DNA from: Lithospermum erythrorhizon
Taxonomy: Eukaryota; Streptophyta; Magnoliopsida; Boraginales; Boraginaceae
DNA length: 64,000 bases
NCBI GenBank assembly: GCA_019722365.1
Contig: JADFUC010000511.1
Coordinates: 930,001-994,000 of the forward strand
Direction of reading: 5' to 3'
Part shown: in pieces, positions 36,116 to 48,280 of the stretch
How positions within the stretch are numbered: position 1 is the stretch's first letter
Layout of the letters: each line of letters begins with the position of its first letter
Program-made: the position numbers and the translations under genes
Notes under the pieces: model-generated
Told to the model about the DNA's origin: nothing
Seen by the model: only the letters and a program-made list of their open reading frames with translations
Databases searched by the model: none

Positions 36116-37596
36116 ATGGATTGACTAGAGACCCAAGCTGGCCGCGGCCTCCGCCACTGTTTCTAGCCACCTCGTCCTCATGTGAGCTTTTCGCCGTCAA
36201 GTCCACCGAGTTTTCTTGTTCGGATTTATTACAAAAGGAGAGAGGTCTAATATCTCAACTCAACTCTCCTTATGTGATCAAGTACCTAGGCTTCGACATT
36301 ACACATGAAAACAATAAACCCATGTACAATTTGTTCATTGAGTATGCACAAAATGGAACCTTGTATGATGTGATCAAGAAACAGGGTGGCTCTTTAAACG
36401 AATCTTTGATTCAATTCTATGCGTATCAAATTCTACAAGGACTTGATTATCTTCATTCGAACGAATTGGTACATTGTGATATTAAACCGCAGAATATCTT
36501 GATTTGTGAAGATGGTGTCAAGATTGGTGATTTTGATTGTGCTAAGTCAATCAGAGACAAGACAACGTTTTCTGGGACACCAATGTTCATGGCTCCAGAG
36601 GTTGCTCGAGGCGAAGAACAAGGATTTCCAGCTGACATATGGTCTCTTGGATGCACTATTATAGAAATGGCCACGGGGTCTAATCCGTGGCCAGAGTTGA
36701 AAGAGCCAGTTTCGGCTCTTTATAGAATTGGGTATTCGGAAGATGAGCTAGAGTTGCCTAATTGGTTCTCTGGTGAAGCAAAGGAATTCTTGAGAAACTG
36801 TTTGATGAGGAACCCAAAAGAAAGATGGACAGCAAAACAGCTTCTTGAACATAAATTCTTTAATGAATTGGAGGGCAACTCAAAGATGGTAACTTTGCTT
36901 GGAAGAAAATCTCCAACTAGTATATTGGATCAAGACATTTGGGATTCTTTTGAAGTTTCCGAAGCTTCGTGTTCAGTTGCGAACCCAGGAATTTTATCAA
37001 TTAATTCTCCAGCTAGTAGGATCAGCAAATTAATCTTAGATGGTGGCTCAGCATTAAATTTACCAGGTTGGATAGATGAGGAAGATTGGATTACAGTAAG
37101 AAGCATTGATGAGGAAGGAATTTCCAGCTTGTCCAAGGGCAATTCTGACATTACACAAGATTGTGAAGAATTGGTAAAAGCAGAGGATTGGGCAATTGAG
37201 ACAGTTGATGAAGAGGATGAGCTTTTGAGCTCAATTTCATTTCAAGATTCTTTGTTTAATTATTATGATGGTGAAATTAGAGATGTAATTAGGCTTGATA
37301 CAGACGCAGATCTAGTGGTGTCTATAGAAAGTTTAGACCATGTTCTTGTAATAAGCACCATTGAATTTGAAAGTAAAACATTTAAAATTTCATTTAAGTT
37401 TGTTAAAACTTGTCTACATCTATATCATTTCTTAACTTACTGTATTTGTTACACCATGTTGACACGTCAATCCATTACAGCTTCCCGCATCTGGCCACCC
37501 ATCACCATCATGAGAGTAAGTATTCGCATGTCAAACGTACCAGAAATTTACACATACCAAGAGGTTTTAATCGCTAACATCGGCGACAATTTCTGA
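36116..37596 (+). CDS. MAPKKK17/18-like protein kinase, 5' end frame-disrupted
   Basis: The protein belongs to the plant MEKK-class MAPKKKs (the clade with Arabidopsis MAPKKK17/18, which act in stress and ABA signalling). A frame open from 36,121 covers most of the kinase: ATP lysine in LFAVKS, helix-C Glu in KERGLI, hinge around LFIEYAQNGTLYD, catalytic loop VHCDIKPQN (HCD in place of HRD, usual for the clade), activation segment DFDCAKS with Asp where DFG has Gly, GTPMFMAPEVARGE and DIWSLGCTIIEM. The tail includes WIDEEDWITVRS. The normal start is broken: ATG at 36,116 reads Met-Asp-stop, and the pieces MD, TR, GRG, SATVS and LATSSS fall in changing frames over about 60 bases. The open frame thus lacks the glycine-rich loop. 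The last roughly 100 residues look unrelated to the family. It is either a young pseudogene or a local sequence error. Confidence 0.85.
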
Positions 37597-40497
37597 TTCA
37601 AGAACACCATTGGCCGCCGCCATGATTTGACGCTGATGCTAAGCAGTACAAGACGCAGCCAAGAACTCCAACGTCCACAGACGATCATGTGGATCATTCA
37701 TGATCTAACAGTAGATGCACAATGTCCATAACATAAATTACTTAATAGCAGGGTTAATTAATTAGATATCCCCCCTACATGAGATATATACAGAGTTCGG
37801 TTAGGGGCCTCGCTTAGTGTGAAAATCTATTTGAGAAAACAATTTAATATATTCAAAATGTCATAATTAAGTTGCAGATATCAAAGTAGATGTTACAATT
37901 CCACTCATTATATTGTTCTACCCTTTTGTATTCAACTGTTATAGTTTATACATTAGCATGGTGCCTCCACCAAGAATGTGACCATAGTGAATATTATTAG
38001 TCCTATTTTGGAATTGCCTTTTAATCAAAGATGGAATCAATAGTTATCTTTAATTTTAATTATGGAACTTAAATGATTACTCATTTCAAGTTTTCTTTGA
38101 TGTGGAGATAAAATAGTTATTATTTTAAGATCTTTGGTAATAGACGATAGATAATTATGGAGATATTTATAATCACTAGTAAAAAAGAAAGAGAAAAGAA
38201 TGCATTTACTACGTAATCGATTTTTTAAATATTTCGATATATTTTTATGTTAATCGAATCATTCTAAATTGTGTAAAACTAATTCTTTCGATTAATTAAT
38301 TAATATTTTCATTTTTGAAGTTGAATATTTTTGATCATAACTAACTCTTTTAAATATAAGATGAAAAATTAAGATAAAATACGTAATTTATTAAATATTT
38401 TAAAGATTTATTAGTAAAGACCCATATTTTTATGGATAATATTTGTTTTATTTTCTAGTACATTTATTTCTAAGTATACTTTTATTAGTAAATATATTTA
38501 AATTATTAAAATTTATTATTATTAATACATATTCAACAAAAAATAACAAGGTTTTATAAACTTAAATAATATATGTCAATCAGGTATGCAATAATATTTT
38601 TTAGTAAAACATTAGTAATATTATATTAACATCCAAAATTATATTATTCGAATAATAATCAATCAAATACAATTATACTTGATAAATAGATAATTAGTTT
38701 CAAAAGATGAAAAATCAATTAAACATTCCCATCTCTTTTTTCCACCAACTAAGAAAAAGAAAATAATTTTTTTACATGACATATTAATCATATTAACATG
38801 TTCTAGACTTCACGATTTCATCATCTATCGGGGAACACGCATTCATAAATGATAATATTAATGAAATAATTCGGGTATTCTAATTTGTATGTTTTAATTT
38901 ATGATTTCATTTTTACCACATAAAGTTGGAAGAGAATTAAGAAAATTTGTTACTTACACAGACACAAACAGCTGATTCAGGTTTGAATTGCATATTGGCC
39001 TACAATAAATAATTCTATTTTCAGAATCTAATGTCAGATATGACTTTATCATTATTTGTTAACCGAACTAAAATTATTAGTAATTAACATCTATTATGAT
39101 TCAAAATGGATAATTAATAATAATAATAATAATAATTAATAATCAAAGAATATAAAAAGATACGCTACATATTAATTGTCAAATTTAAATTGCAATAACA
39201 TCAACTAACGCTATTATCTAAATCATATCCACGAAGCTACATTTAATCACGACAAGAAAGATATATATCAACTATACCAAATCACCGAGACGCCCATGCA
39301 GAGACACACGTTATTACTTTAATAATTACGTCCTTGACTAAATACATCATTAATCGATCATCAATATAAGATAATCGACTATTTTACTAGAGTGTCGCAT
39401 TAAATTAAGATAATTTAAATTTCATGGGACGCCAATATATAAAAATTCATATATACGAGGGAAATTATATAATATAATAATAATAATAATTTAAATTTAT
39501 CTCTACAAAGATAATTTTTCTCCACTTTTTCTACCTTATTTGCAAAATAGCATCTCAAAAGGAATTTCTATTTAGGAAAATGATCCTTACATAAAGTGGA
39601 TGAGTGAGTATTTAATAAGAAGCACTTTAATAACTCAAGCAGCTTATCAATTAAGAGGTGAAATTATTAATTAAAAAGATAATATGTTTAATAACTTTTA
39701 GATTTAAAACGAGCAATTTAACAATTAATAATAAAACGAAGAACGAAATAAACAAAAACCTTTATTCTCACTTGTTTTTAAACTACTTCATCCATACCAA
39801 CCAACCTCTTGTATTTGTCCATTCCAAGTTTTGAATTTTCTTATGTAGCTTTTGCCGGCCAAAATACCAACTTACTTGGCATAAGTGTACATAATGAAGA
39901 ATATAATTTGTAACTAGTTGCTTTTGGGCGTTTCTTTTGACTTTTTACATTTTCTAATAAAATAAAATTGTTTTCCTAACTTGCACATACAACCTTATAT
40001 TTTTATTGGTTTTATACTAATATATACAAACCATTCTTAGGAAATTATTCATTTTTTAAAATCCCAAAATGACTTTTCTTTTACTAATTAAATTAAGACA
40101 TCTATTAGGTACTTTGAAAGGTTAGCAACAACTTTGTGAACTTATGTACCTAAAAAGAAGTCAATAACTACTTGATTGGAGTATAATACTTGTAAAGCAT
40201 CTACTAGCTACTTTCAAACATTAATAAAACTATAATATTAATTCCAGTCCAAATAGTTAACTTAGATATTTGGTCATCTTAATCCTGTTTCTTCACTCCC
40301 ACTTGCCGTCATCTAGTTGCTCCTTGCCGTCTGAAGTCATTGTGTGGCCGGTGGGAAGAAATTTAAAATATGTTATCTAATTGACTTTGCTTTATTTGAT
40401 TTGGTGAACATTTACAAAGTCAAAGGTCGTTGGAAGAAGTTACATGTGTGAACATGAACGACTTTTTAAGTGCATTCCATAAGGTCAACGGGCCATA

Positions 40498-40575
40498 ATC
40501 ATATAAAAATTCAACTTGAAAAAGTAGTCATCTAGAATCATATAAAAATTCAACTTGAAAAAGTAGTCATCTAGA
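40498..40575. repeat. 39-bp perfect tandem duplication
   Basis: The unit beginning ATCATATAAAAATTCAAC occurs twice without a spacer (40,498-40,536 and 40,537-40,575) and is identical by eye, indicating a very recent duplication. Confidence 0.95.
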
Positions 40576-41404
40576 GTGTATGTACACAAATAATTAGGTC
40601 AACGAAGGTGTCATATATAATTCATTCCTTGTGGATGGTGCTAATTTGTACTCGGCCTTCACTCAAAGTGGAGACGTTTCTTTATCACCTTCCAAAGTCC
40701 AAATTTGTTCAGTTGACTTTCGTGAACGACCAAAGGAAAAAAAAAAAGAGGCAAATTCTCTTGCTACTCGCATTGGCTGAGTAAGAATTTACCCCAAAGA
40801 CATCGAATCGTAATTAAGAACATTATAATTTTTACAATGATTTTTACTTGGGACAAAACTAAAAATTAAGAAAAATGTATTTTTAAATTTATGGAATGAG
40901 TAGCCTAAGAAGAACCTTGTTTGATCCTTAGTTCTTGCCTAAGAGAGTATATTAGGTAAAAACTACTATATTCTTAATTATTTTTAAATTAACATAAAAA
41001 ATGTTAGGATGTCAAGTAAAAAAAATCGGAAAGAATATGATATACATGAAATTGACAATAAAAACTTAGTCTCCTTGGCTTAAATAATTATTGAAATGAA
41101 TAATTATATCAAATATAATGAATCTAGACAGATATCACATTCCTTCATTTGGCATAATCACTTTTTTTTTCTTTCATTAAACCTAACGATCATATTTTAT
41201 TTAAATTCTTGATCTCTACCTTATAAGTGAGTGATTAGTCAATACAAATTTTTTGATAATTTAACTACTAAAGCCAAAACATAGTAAGCCTAGCTAAGTC
41301 AATAAACCTCAAGCGTTGCAAACAATCTATCTCTACTTATTTAACAATTTCCATTTAAACATATTTTAAGATTAGGACGGAGGACGACCCTTGATCAAAT
41401 TTAA

Positions 41405-41430
41405 CTCTCACTCTCACTCTCACTCTCACT
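41405..41430. repeat. (CTCTCA)n hexanucleotide microsatellite
   Basis: Four complete CTCTCA units plus a partial one, in intergenic DNA. Confidence 0.9.
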
Positions 41431-42670
41431 AGCTAGTTGCTCTAGTTTCCTTCTTCGATTTCAAAAGAAAGTACAAAAATAAGGCATATATTATAAGAGG
41501 ATGGTCAATATATGTTTATAAAAAACAACTCAATGAAATAACTTTATTTCACATTGGAAGTCAGATAGGTTGGGTTGTTCCAACTTACAACAAGAAAACA
41601 TACACCAGCTATATGACTAGACCTTATCTGATTGTTGAAATGAAGTGAGTTAGTTAAACTGACGATAATAATTACACATTTTTTAAGTTGTCAATTAACT
41701 AGTGGACACGAATGATACTTCTGTTGTCTTGATTTGGAGATAACATGGTTAGTTCAGAATCTTATCATTACTCATTAGGTGTGAAACCTAAATTATACCG
41801 TAGCCATGGAACATGGTGAGGACCGGCCTACTGTATGTTGTAAACAGTATATTCTTTTATGCTAACACTAATAATCACATCCTTTCTTACAATTTATGTT
41901 TCTTGTTTTAGTACGACGTTGTAGAACATGTTATTTTAGTTAAATTTGACAGGATTTATGAGATATAGAGCCAAATAATATATGTATCTCTTTGTTGATA
42001 TTCAAATTAAATTTATCATTAATAAAGACGAAGCTCGATCACATGCTTACAACATTTACTATTCTCTATCAATAATGCTTCTAAATGACATATTCGATCA
42101 CATATGTTTAAAGTCATTCTATTTCGACATTCCACAAATTAAGTAAGCTTTGACTTTTTGGGGCAAAATCATTGTGGCAAATTGTCCAACACTCATTTTG
42201 AGATAATTTTAATTTATTAAAATTTTAAAATATTTGACAGATAATTAATTTCAATGAAATATTTGGATGAGATTAATATTTGGATGCGATAAATATTTTG
42301 CACCAAATCGAATTATTAAAATTGAAAATTAGCACCAAATGAGTTGTCAGATGTATTTACCTTATCAATTTCTCCCAAAAAGCCAAACTCAACATCCATT
42401 TTAACGAATAACCAAGTCATTTTAACGAGTCATTTTTGAAACGCGTATGACAATGGTGAACATTTTCAACATGATGATCACGCCATTAAACCTTAAAATA
42501 ATTGAGAAAGTAAGAGTATAAAAGGTTTTAGTTCCATTCCACCAATTTGTTAAGGTTGCATTTATTTAGAAAGAAAAAATGACTAATTAATTTATTATAG
42601 GCACTAAATAGGTTTATTGACACAAGAACGACATACAGTATATGCATTTACATTTTTTTTTTATATGTAT

Positions 42671-44731
42671 TGTAGACATCAAAAATTTATCAAGAAATAA
42701 TTAAATTGATTAAGACGAATTAATCAAGCACTCAAAGGTCGAACTACTAAAGAACGCCACGCGGGATGACAGTGCTCGACAAACCCTTAAATTCAAATCA
42801 AACCCACTCGACGAATCTATGTTCCCCGTAAATCAAGCCCCGGAGCACTGTCAAAGAATATGGTTTCTAAATTAATTAACTCCTAATGCATAAAAATTAG
42901 GGGCCCAAACCTTAATTTTATTGATTAAAAAGTCGGCCAAACGGGACGTTCGAAGGCCAATGTGGCCTTCAAAATGCAGCTAATCTATAAACCAATGTGG
43001 TTTAAAATAAAGACTCCACAAGTCACAAGGCTCAAAAATCAAGCATCTTAATGTTACGGTTCAAAATCAAGACCTGTGGTTGGGCGTGGTGCAAAATCAA
43101 GGCTCCAAAAAGGCCCGTACAATATAAAAATATTTTAAATCAAGAAACCTTCCTATATCTCAAAATAGGTCAAAAGAGTACTTAAACCTTCCTATATCTC
43201 AAAATAGGCTCCCAAAAGGGTTACTTCGTCATCAAATAATTCCAATTATCCGACGGCCCAGATTCGGCTTGTAAATTGATAATCAAGATCGTGATCCGCC
43301 TTAAATCAAATCGGCCAATCGTGTCGAAAGCATTCTGAGGCCCAGAACCCATAAATTCTCCCCCCCATTCCGAATCGAAATAATCATCCACATTCAGGGA
43401 CAAAATACACAAAAAACCTTTAGTAAACACAAGAGAACGCCTCAAATTTCTAAATAAATTTTGGAAGACCGCCGAAGAAATACTAATGGGCGGCTGGAAA
43501 ATACCTCCAAAGTGGGCAAACAGCGAAATCAAGGACATCGTTATTTAAACGCAATAATCCTTCAAGTTTGAGTTCTGAAGGAGAATCTCGACGTAAGATT
43601 CTCAAGAACACTTTGAATATTCGTATTGCTATATAGTCCTCGATTATTCATAAATCTCGATGAACACCGATAAATTTCGTGCTGATTCATCAAATTCCGC
43701 ATACATAGAATAAACTCATGCTCAGCCTCTATACCGATTCTAGGCAGAAACACGTACGTCCCCGGCTCTAGTTGGATCGCAAGATCATCAACAAGGTCGA
43801 ACGCTCCACCTTCATACACGATCATCACCTACAGCCAAAGAAGTCAAGTATGTCATTGTAGAAGCTGGCGACGAACTTCAAGCTTAAACTGCTGAGGCCA
43901 AATCTCACTTCAAGCTCCCAAGCTGTTTCAACCACTAAGTCCCAAATGAGCCAACCAATGTTTCCCATGTGGTCATATCCTTGTCCCACCCCACAAAGAA
44001 TAAACCGCTAAGCGCCAGAAGCATGCCAGCAAGAACGCCAAGTCGGCTGACGCTCATATCACTACGCCACCGGCCTCGAAGTCTTATCCCAACCGTTGTC
44101 ATATCAAGGCACTAAACTCTATCAAATCAAGATATCGCCACACTAAACACCACAAAAGGTGAAACACCAAATCCAAAGTCCCACCGAAGGTTGTAGCTTA
44201 TTCACCATTTAAGTCCCACCAAATAAGACTCAAACCCAAGTCCCACACCTAAACGCTACAAGAAGTTCCATCAAGTCGTTAATCGAGATCAAGTCCATGC
44301 AACCAACACGAATACGCTCGCTATGCCCCTGCTCGACCATATCCAAGTCCGCATTTGAGTCTCAAGTCCATCACACCGTGGACATATCCACCATAAATCT
44401 TCTATCCAAATCAAATTTATCAAATCAAAATTCAAGCTCATACCAAGCTTCTCTATCCAAACTAAATCAAATCAAGCTCAAGCTCCTATCCAAATCAAAT
44501 CAATCAAATCAGTCAAGTCAAGCTCAAGCTCAAGCTCAACCGTTCAAATCAGTTCAAGCCAATCAAGTCGACATCTCACAAATCGTCAAAGAACGCTAGA
44601 GACTCATAGTTTGAACAAATGATCCTTCTTTCGATCTGATAAAACCCGTATTAATCGAGAAATTTTCTCCACAAAGAGGCTTTTATTTTGTACCCCTATC
44701 ATAAATAATAAAAATTCTTCTTTACATTACA
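42671..44731. mobile_element. probable solo LTR, about 2.06 kb
   Basis: The block begins TGTAGACATCAAAAATTT and ends CTTTACATTACA, so its ends read TGTA...TACA as LTRs do. It is flanked by TGTAT (42,666-42,670) and TGCAT (44,732-44,736), a five-base target duplication with one mismatch. It is GC-richer than its surroundings and shows no internal protein domain. The long tract of CAAGCTCAAGCTC-type repeats (44,440-44,560) and a poly(A)-signal-like ATAAATAATAAAA near the right end fit an LTR. With no second LTR or coding region nearby, a solo LTR left by recombination is the simplest reading. Its length suggests a Ty3/gypsy element. Frames at 43,221-43,538, 43,562-43,828 and 44,297-44,599 are incidental. 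Confidence 0.7.
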
Positions 44732-44837
44732 TGCATTTACATTATTTGAGTGTACAATAAATTTTGTACTTAGAAGTTAGAACCGTACATGGGAACAAGT
44801 ACTATAATGGTATAATAGTGATTGAGCAATTAAACTT

Positions 44838-45503
44838 TTATTCTTGTTCTTCTTTCACATTTCTTGATCTCTTTTCCGCTCCCAAACATTTTCTCAATGC
44901 ACGAAGTTCTTTGATATAATAGTGAAGCCTGTCTATCATCATTGCCAGGACCAATGAAAAACCTAGGGGGAAAAAGCTTATCATTCCCAATTTAAAATAT
45001 TGGAATATCATGCACATAAGATGAGTTACAAAATAAATTACTAGGATTGAACTAATCAATAACGAATGAAACATGGCATACAATACATAGGTCGAGTGAA
45101 ATTGTAATAGCTAGAAAAAATTAAGATGTCGAATTGAGCTGATGATTAAAAGTAGTCGACAGTGACGGTAACATAAATATGAAAACGTGGGGGGGAGAAT
45201 TAACATAAAATATTAACCTAGAAGAGATGCCTCGAGAATATGATAGGCCAAAAGAAGTTGATCGGTTGGATTAAGATTGCCTGAATCCTTTGAACGCGTC
45301 TGAAGCTTGGTTACATTGAATAAGATGGAGATGAGAACTACAAGAAGAGTGACTCCAATAGTTGTTGATATTACAGGACCCCTCCCCTGCTTCAGTGCAT
45401 CCAACACAGTGATCAATGGCCTCCTTAGAGGTGTTCTAAATAAAAGAGTAAGTATGACAATTATTTCGACAAATACAAGGAAGAAAAGTGGTTGAATTAT
45501 CAT
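44838..45503 (-). CDS. BAP29/BAP31-like endoplasmic reticulum membrane protein, 2 exons
   Basis: Exon 1 is 45,503-45,218 and exon 2 is 44,962-44,838 on the minus strand. The donor (CTAG|GTTAAT) and acceptor (CCCCCTAG|GTTTTT) fit, and the phase joins GGT as Gly97, giving 136 residues. The start MIIQPLFFLVFVEIIVILTLLF is a membrane segment. A second segment (VISTTIGVTLLVVLISILF) and a third (FSLVLAMMIDRLHYYI) follow. The conserved motifs TPLRRPLI, GRGPV, NPTDQ and MIDRLHYYIKELR identify the plant BAP31 family, ER proteins thought to chaperone and sort membrane proteins. The protein ends soon after helix 3 in KEEQE, without the long coiled coil and lysine retrieval signal of many homologues. A further 3' exon lost to an early stop is possible. 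Confidence 0.88.
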
Positions 45504-46163
45504 GATTCTATCTCTGTACGTACTACCATTACTAGCTAGGATGACATAAGTTATATATATATATACACCCTTATGAAAGTCCAGTATGATTGATGTAGAC
45601 TAATATCAACTCAAGAGATAGAATCAACATATGAAGTGTGATTCCAGTAGAAGCAAAGAACATGAATAGGGATTGCTTGTCCTTTTCAATTTCATGCAAC
45701 AAAAGAGGTATCATATTCCTGCAATTGGACGGTCTAGCTGCCTAATAGGCTAATATCAAGATTAGAAAGAAAAATTTACAGATGATTTGTTCCAAGTTCT
45801 GCCAAGGGACGTTAGCGGATCAGTAATCCACTTCCGCCGATACTGACCAAAAACCTAATTCACCTACTCCATTCGATTGACATTCTAGTCTAACAAGGGT
45901 GTATGAAGAAACTGCATCAGCTTAAAAATTTAATCGCTTATTGTAGCTTTTATACATTTCTACAAGTTGATCAGTATCTGAAGCCAAAAAACTTAAATCT
46001 ATATCATTCAACTAATTTTAATTTAATAAAAAAAGTTGTTTGATATCCGAAACAATCGAGTAATTACAAGACACTATAAAGTGTCTATCCAACCGAGTTA
46101 TTCGATAACTATTTGAACCTCTAATTTGTTAATATTAGTTCACTTCTTCAAGCTCAATCGGTG
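45504..46163. other. intergenic, BAP31-like promoter side
   Basis: The BAP31-like promoter should lie just above 45,503. An alternating TA run occurs near 45,550. No other feature was recognised. Confidence 0.45.
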
Positions 46164-46310
46164 GTTATGTTAATACCCAAATAGTGTCAAAAAATGTGGT
46201 GGAATGACTATTTTTTAGCCCTCTATTTGTAAATGTAGTGTTTTATGGTGTTTCATGCATGGGCAAATCAGCTATTTCTTACCTTTTAACACTGTTCTGG
46301 TGTGCTTTAG
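46164..46310. mobile_element. foldback MITE, copy 2 (diverged)
   Basis: The left arm reads AATAGTGTCAAAAAATG then GAATGACTATTTTTTAGCCC. The right arm, read in reverse, gives ACAGTGTTAAAAGGTAAG then ATAGCTGATTTGCCC. The arms and their order match the element at 30,103-30,245, so both are members of one foldback family. This copy is more degraded. Confidence 0.6.
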
Positions 46311-48280
46311 TCTCACTCTCGACTTGATCTGGTACTAAATGGTTATATGCTTAAGATGCATAAACTTGAGCCCATTAATAAATAAATTGTCCATTAACAG
46401 TTTAACACATAAACCAAATCCAGATGCCTCATTTCTTTCCCTCTACCATCCACCCTCCCTTTCCTCTCTAGCTTTCTCTGCCATTTCCATGATCGAATCC
46501 GCTACCACTCCACCGTCTTCATCCCTTCTCCGACGGTCAACACATCTACAATCTTCTAGGATTTTCCCCAATTTATGAACAATCACAATTCCACCTAATT
46601 TCTCCATCCCATTTTTATAGTTTTTATAGAATTAAATTGATTTTGTTGCTATTAGATTTTTAGATTTGGAGTTTCAATTTTTTATTTTGCTGCAATGAAA
46701 TTTTTGAGATGTTAAACAATTCGAGTTCTTTTGTTGTGGTTAGATTTTTTGTAGAATATGTGATTTTTGTTGGAATAATAAATCAAACTGGGTTCTTAAT
46801 TTCAAATCTCTTGATATTACTTTTGCATATGTTTTATGTTTTTTTTATAGTGTTATACGGAGTATGTAACTATACTAATTGTCTTTGTTAGTTTTAGAGT
46901 TATGATGTTCACTTGTTTGATGGCATAATTTAATTTTGATGAGTATATATGTATTCTTATCTATTTCTACTAAGAGTAGATGTGTACTCTTTATATTTTG
47001 TTAACATGATTGTCATTTTTATACAGTCTTGGTACTTTTAATAGAGTTTTGAGCCCATTTAGTACTCTTTTTAATGCAATTTTGGTGCACATTTTTTAGG
47101 CATGTTTGGGTTGTTTATAATCCAATTTTAGTTTTTGGAGATTCTGTTTGCTACAAATTTGAAGGCTCTTATTGTGCTTGTTTATTGCATTTCAAGAGAG
47201 GATTTGAGGTTATTTTTCCTACAAAGATTCGGCACATTTAGTACCATTTTATAGCTTCTTTTGATGTAGATTTAGAATAAGTTCGGGACTATTTGTTGCA
47301 ACTCCTTTATTGTTTTGATGCTTATAATTTCAACAGATTTAGGGCTATGTTTATGCTAAAAGTTGCTATATATTTTACAGATTTGGGGATGCTTAATGAA
47401 GGTTGTTATCTTCATGATTATCTTCTAGCTTTTACAATAAATCAACATTGTATTTTTTTTTGTTAATGTTGTGTGTACTTGTACTCTTTTAATTTAATAC
47501 AACTGTGTCCATGTACTCTTTTTATGAATTCCATGTCTTTAATATATTTTTTAATATCTTAAATAGATGTTCATGCATTTTTAAGTTAATAAAATTGTGT
47601 ACATACTTTTCTGGGCAACCAGATGTTCAGTTTACTATTTCAGTACAATAACAACCAATTACACATGCAATACCATTTCTAATAACACAACATTCATGCT
47701 ATAATTTAAGAAAAACATAGAACGAAGTACCCAATCTCTTCCTATTAAAATCAACATAATAACAAATATGTCAAGCAAGCATCATAACAAATTTGACTCA
47801 AAACAAACATCATAATAACTAAGTTTCAAAGCAAAGATCTTAACAAGTTTATCTTACTACAAACATCCACTCAATTCATCATTTTCCTAAATTTATACGC
47901 TTTTCTCCTATATCATAATCTTTTCTTTTCCATTTTAGAAGGTGACGTGTTCTTCGAAATCATCATAACCAAAATGAGCATGTACTTCTCTTTATGATTT
48001 CCTTCACAATCAAGTTTACTTTCCGTGTCTCACTTCTTCGGGCTCTTTTTCTTCTTCAATTTATGCTTCCTCACTTTCATTGTCTTTTTCACTCTCTTGT
48101 TGTCTCCATTTTCATCATCTTCTTCATTGTCTTCTTCTTTTCTTCAAGATCATCGTCAGTTTTGTCTTCTTTGATTTTCTGTCATCTTCATTTATTTCAA
48201 GACGCCTCCCTAACTCCAAAGATTTATGAAATAAAAAAGTCATTTCATTATACTCACTGAAAGCATTAGTTCAAAATATA
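46311..48280. other. unassigned region with a short gene-like leader
   Basis: A C/T-rich leader (46,430-46,488) precedes a 29-codon frame starting at 46,489 (MIESATTPPSSSLLRRSTHL) and ending at 46,578. A long T-rich, intron-like stretch follows to about 47,600. On the minus strand 48,150-48,030 encodes a Glu/Asp- then Lys-rich stretch (EEDDENGDNKRVKK) ending in a stop, without a clear start. This may be a captured gene fragment inside a non-autonomous transposon, but no boundary was found. Confidence 0.35.

Larger units (their letters stand above)
37597..42670. other. intergenic AT-rich DNA with simple repeats, no gene seen
   Basis: No frame exceeding 60 codons occurs here. Simple repeats include (TAA)n at about 39,115-39,135 and 39,476-39,490, and (CTCTCA)4 at 41,405-41,430. 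A 39-bp tandem duplication lies at 40,498-40,575. Confidence 0.5.

Noticed and set aside
43221..44599. Three frames of 88-105 codons
   Set aside because: They fall inside the solo LTR, on both strands, without any domain; long GC-richer LTRs produce such frames by chance.
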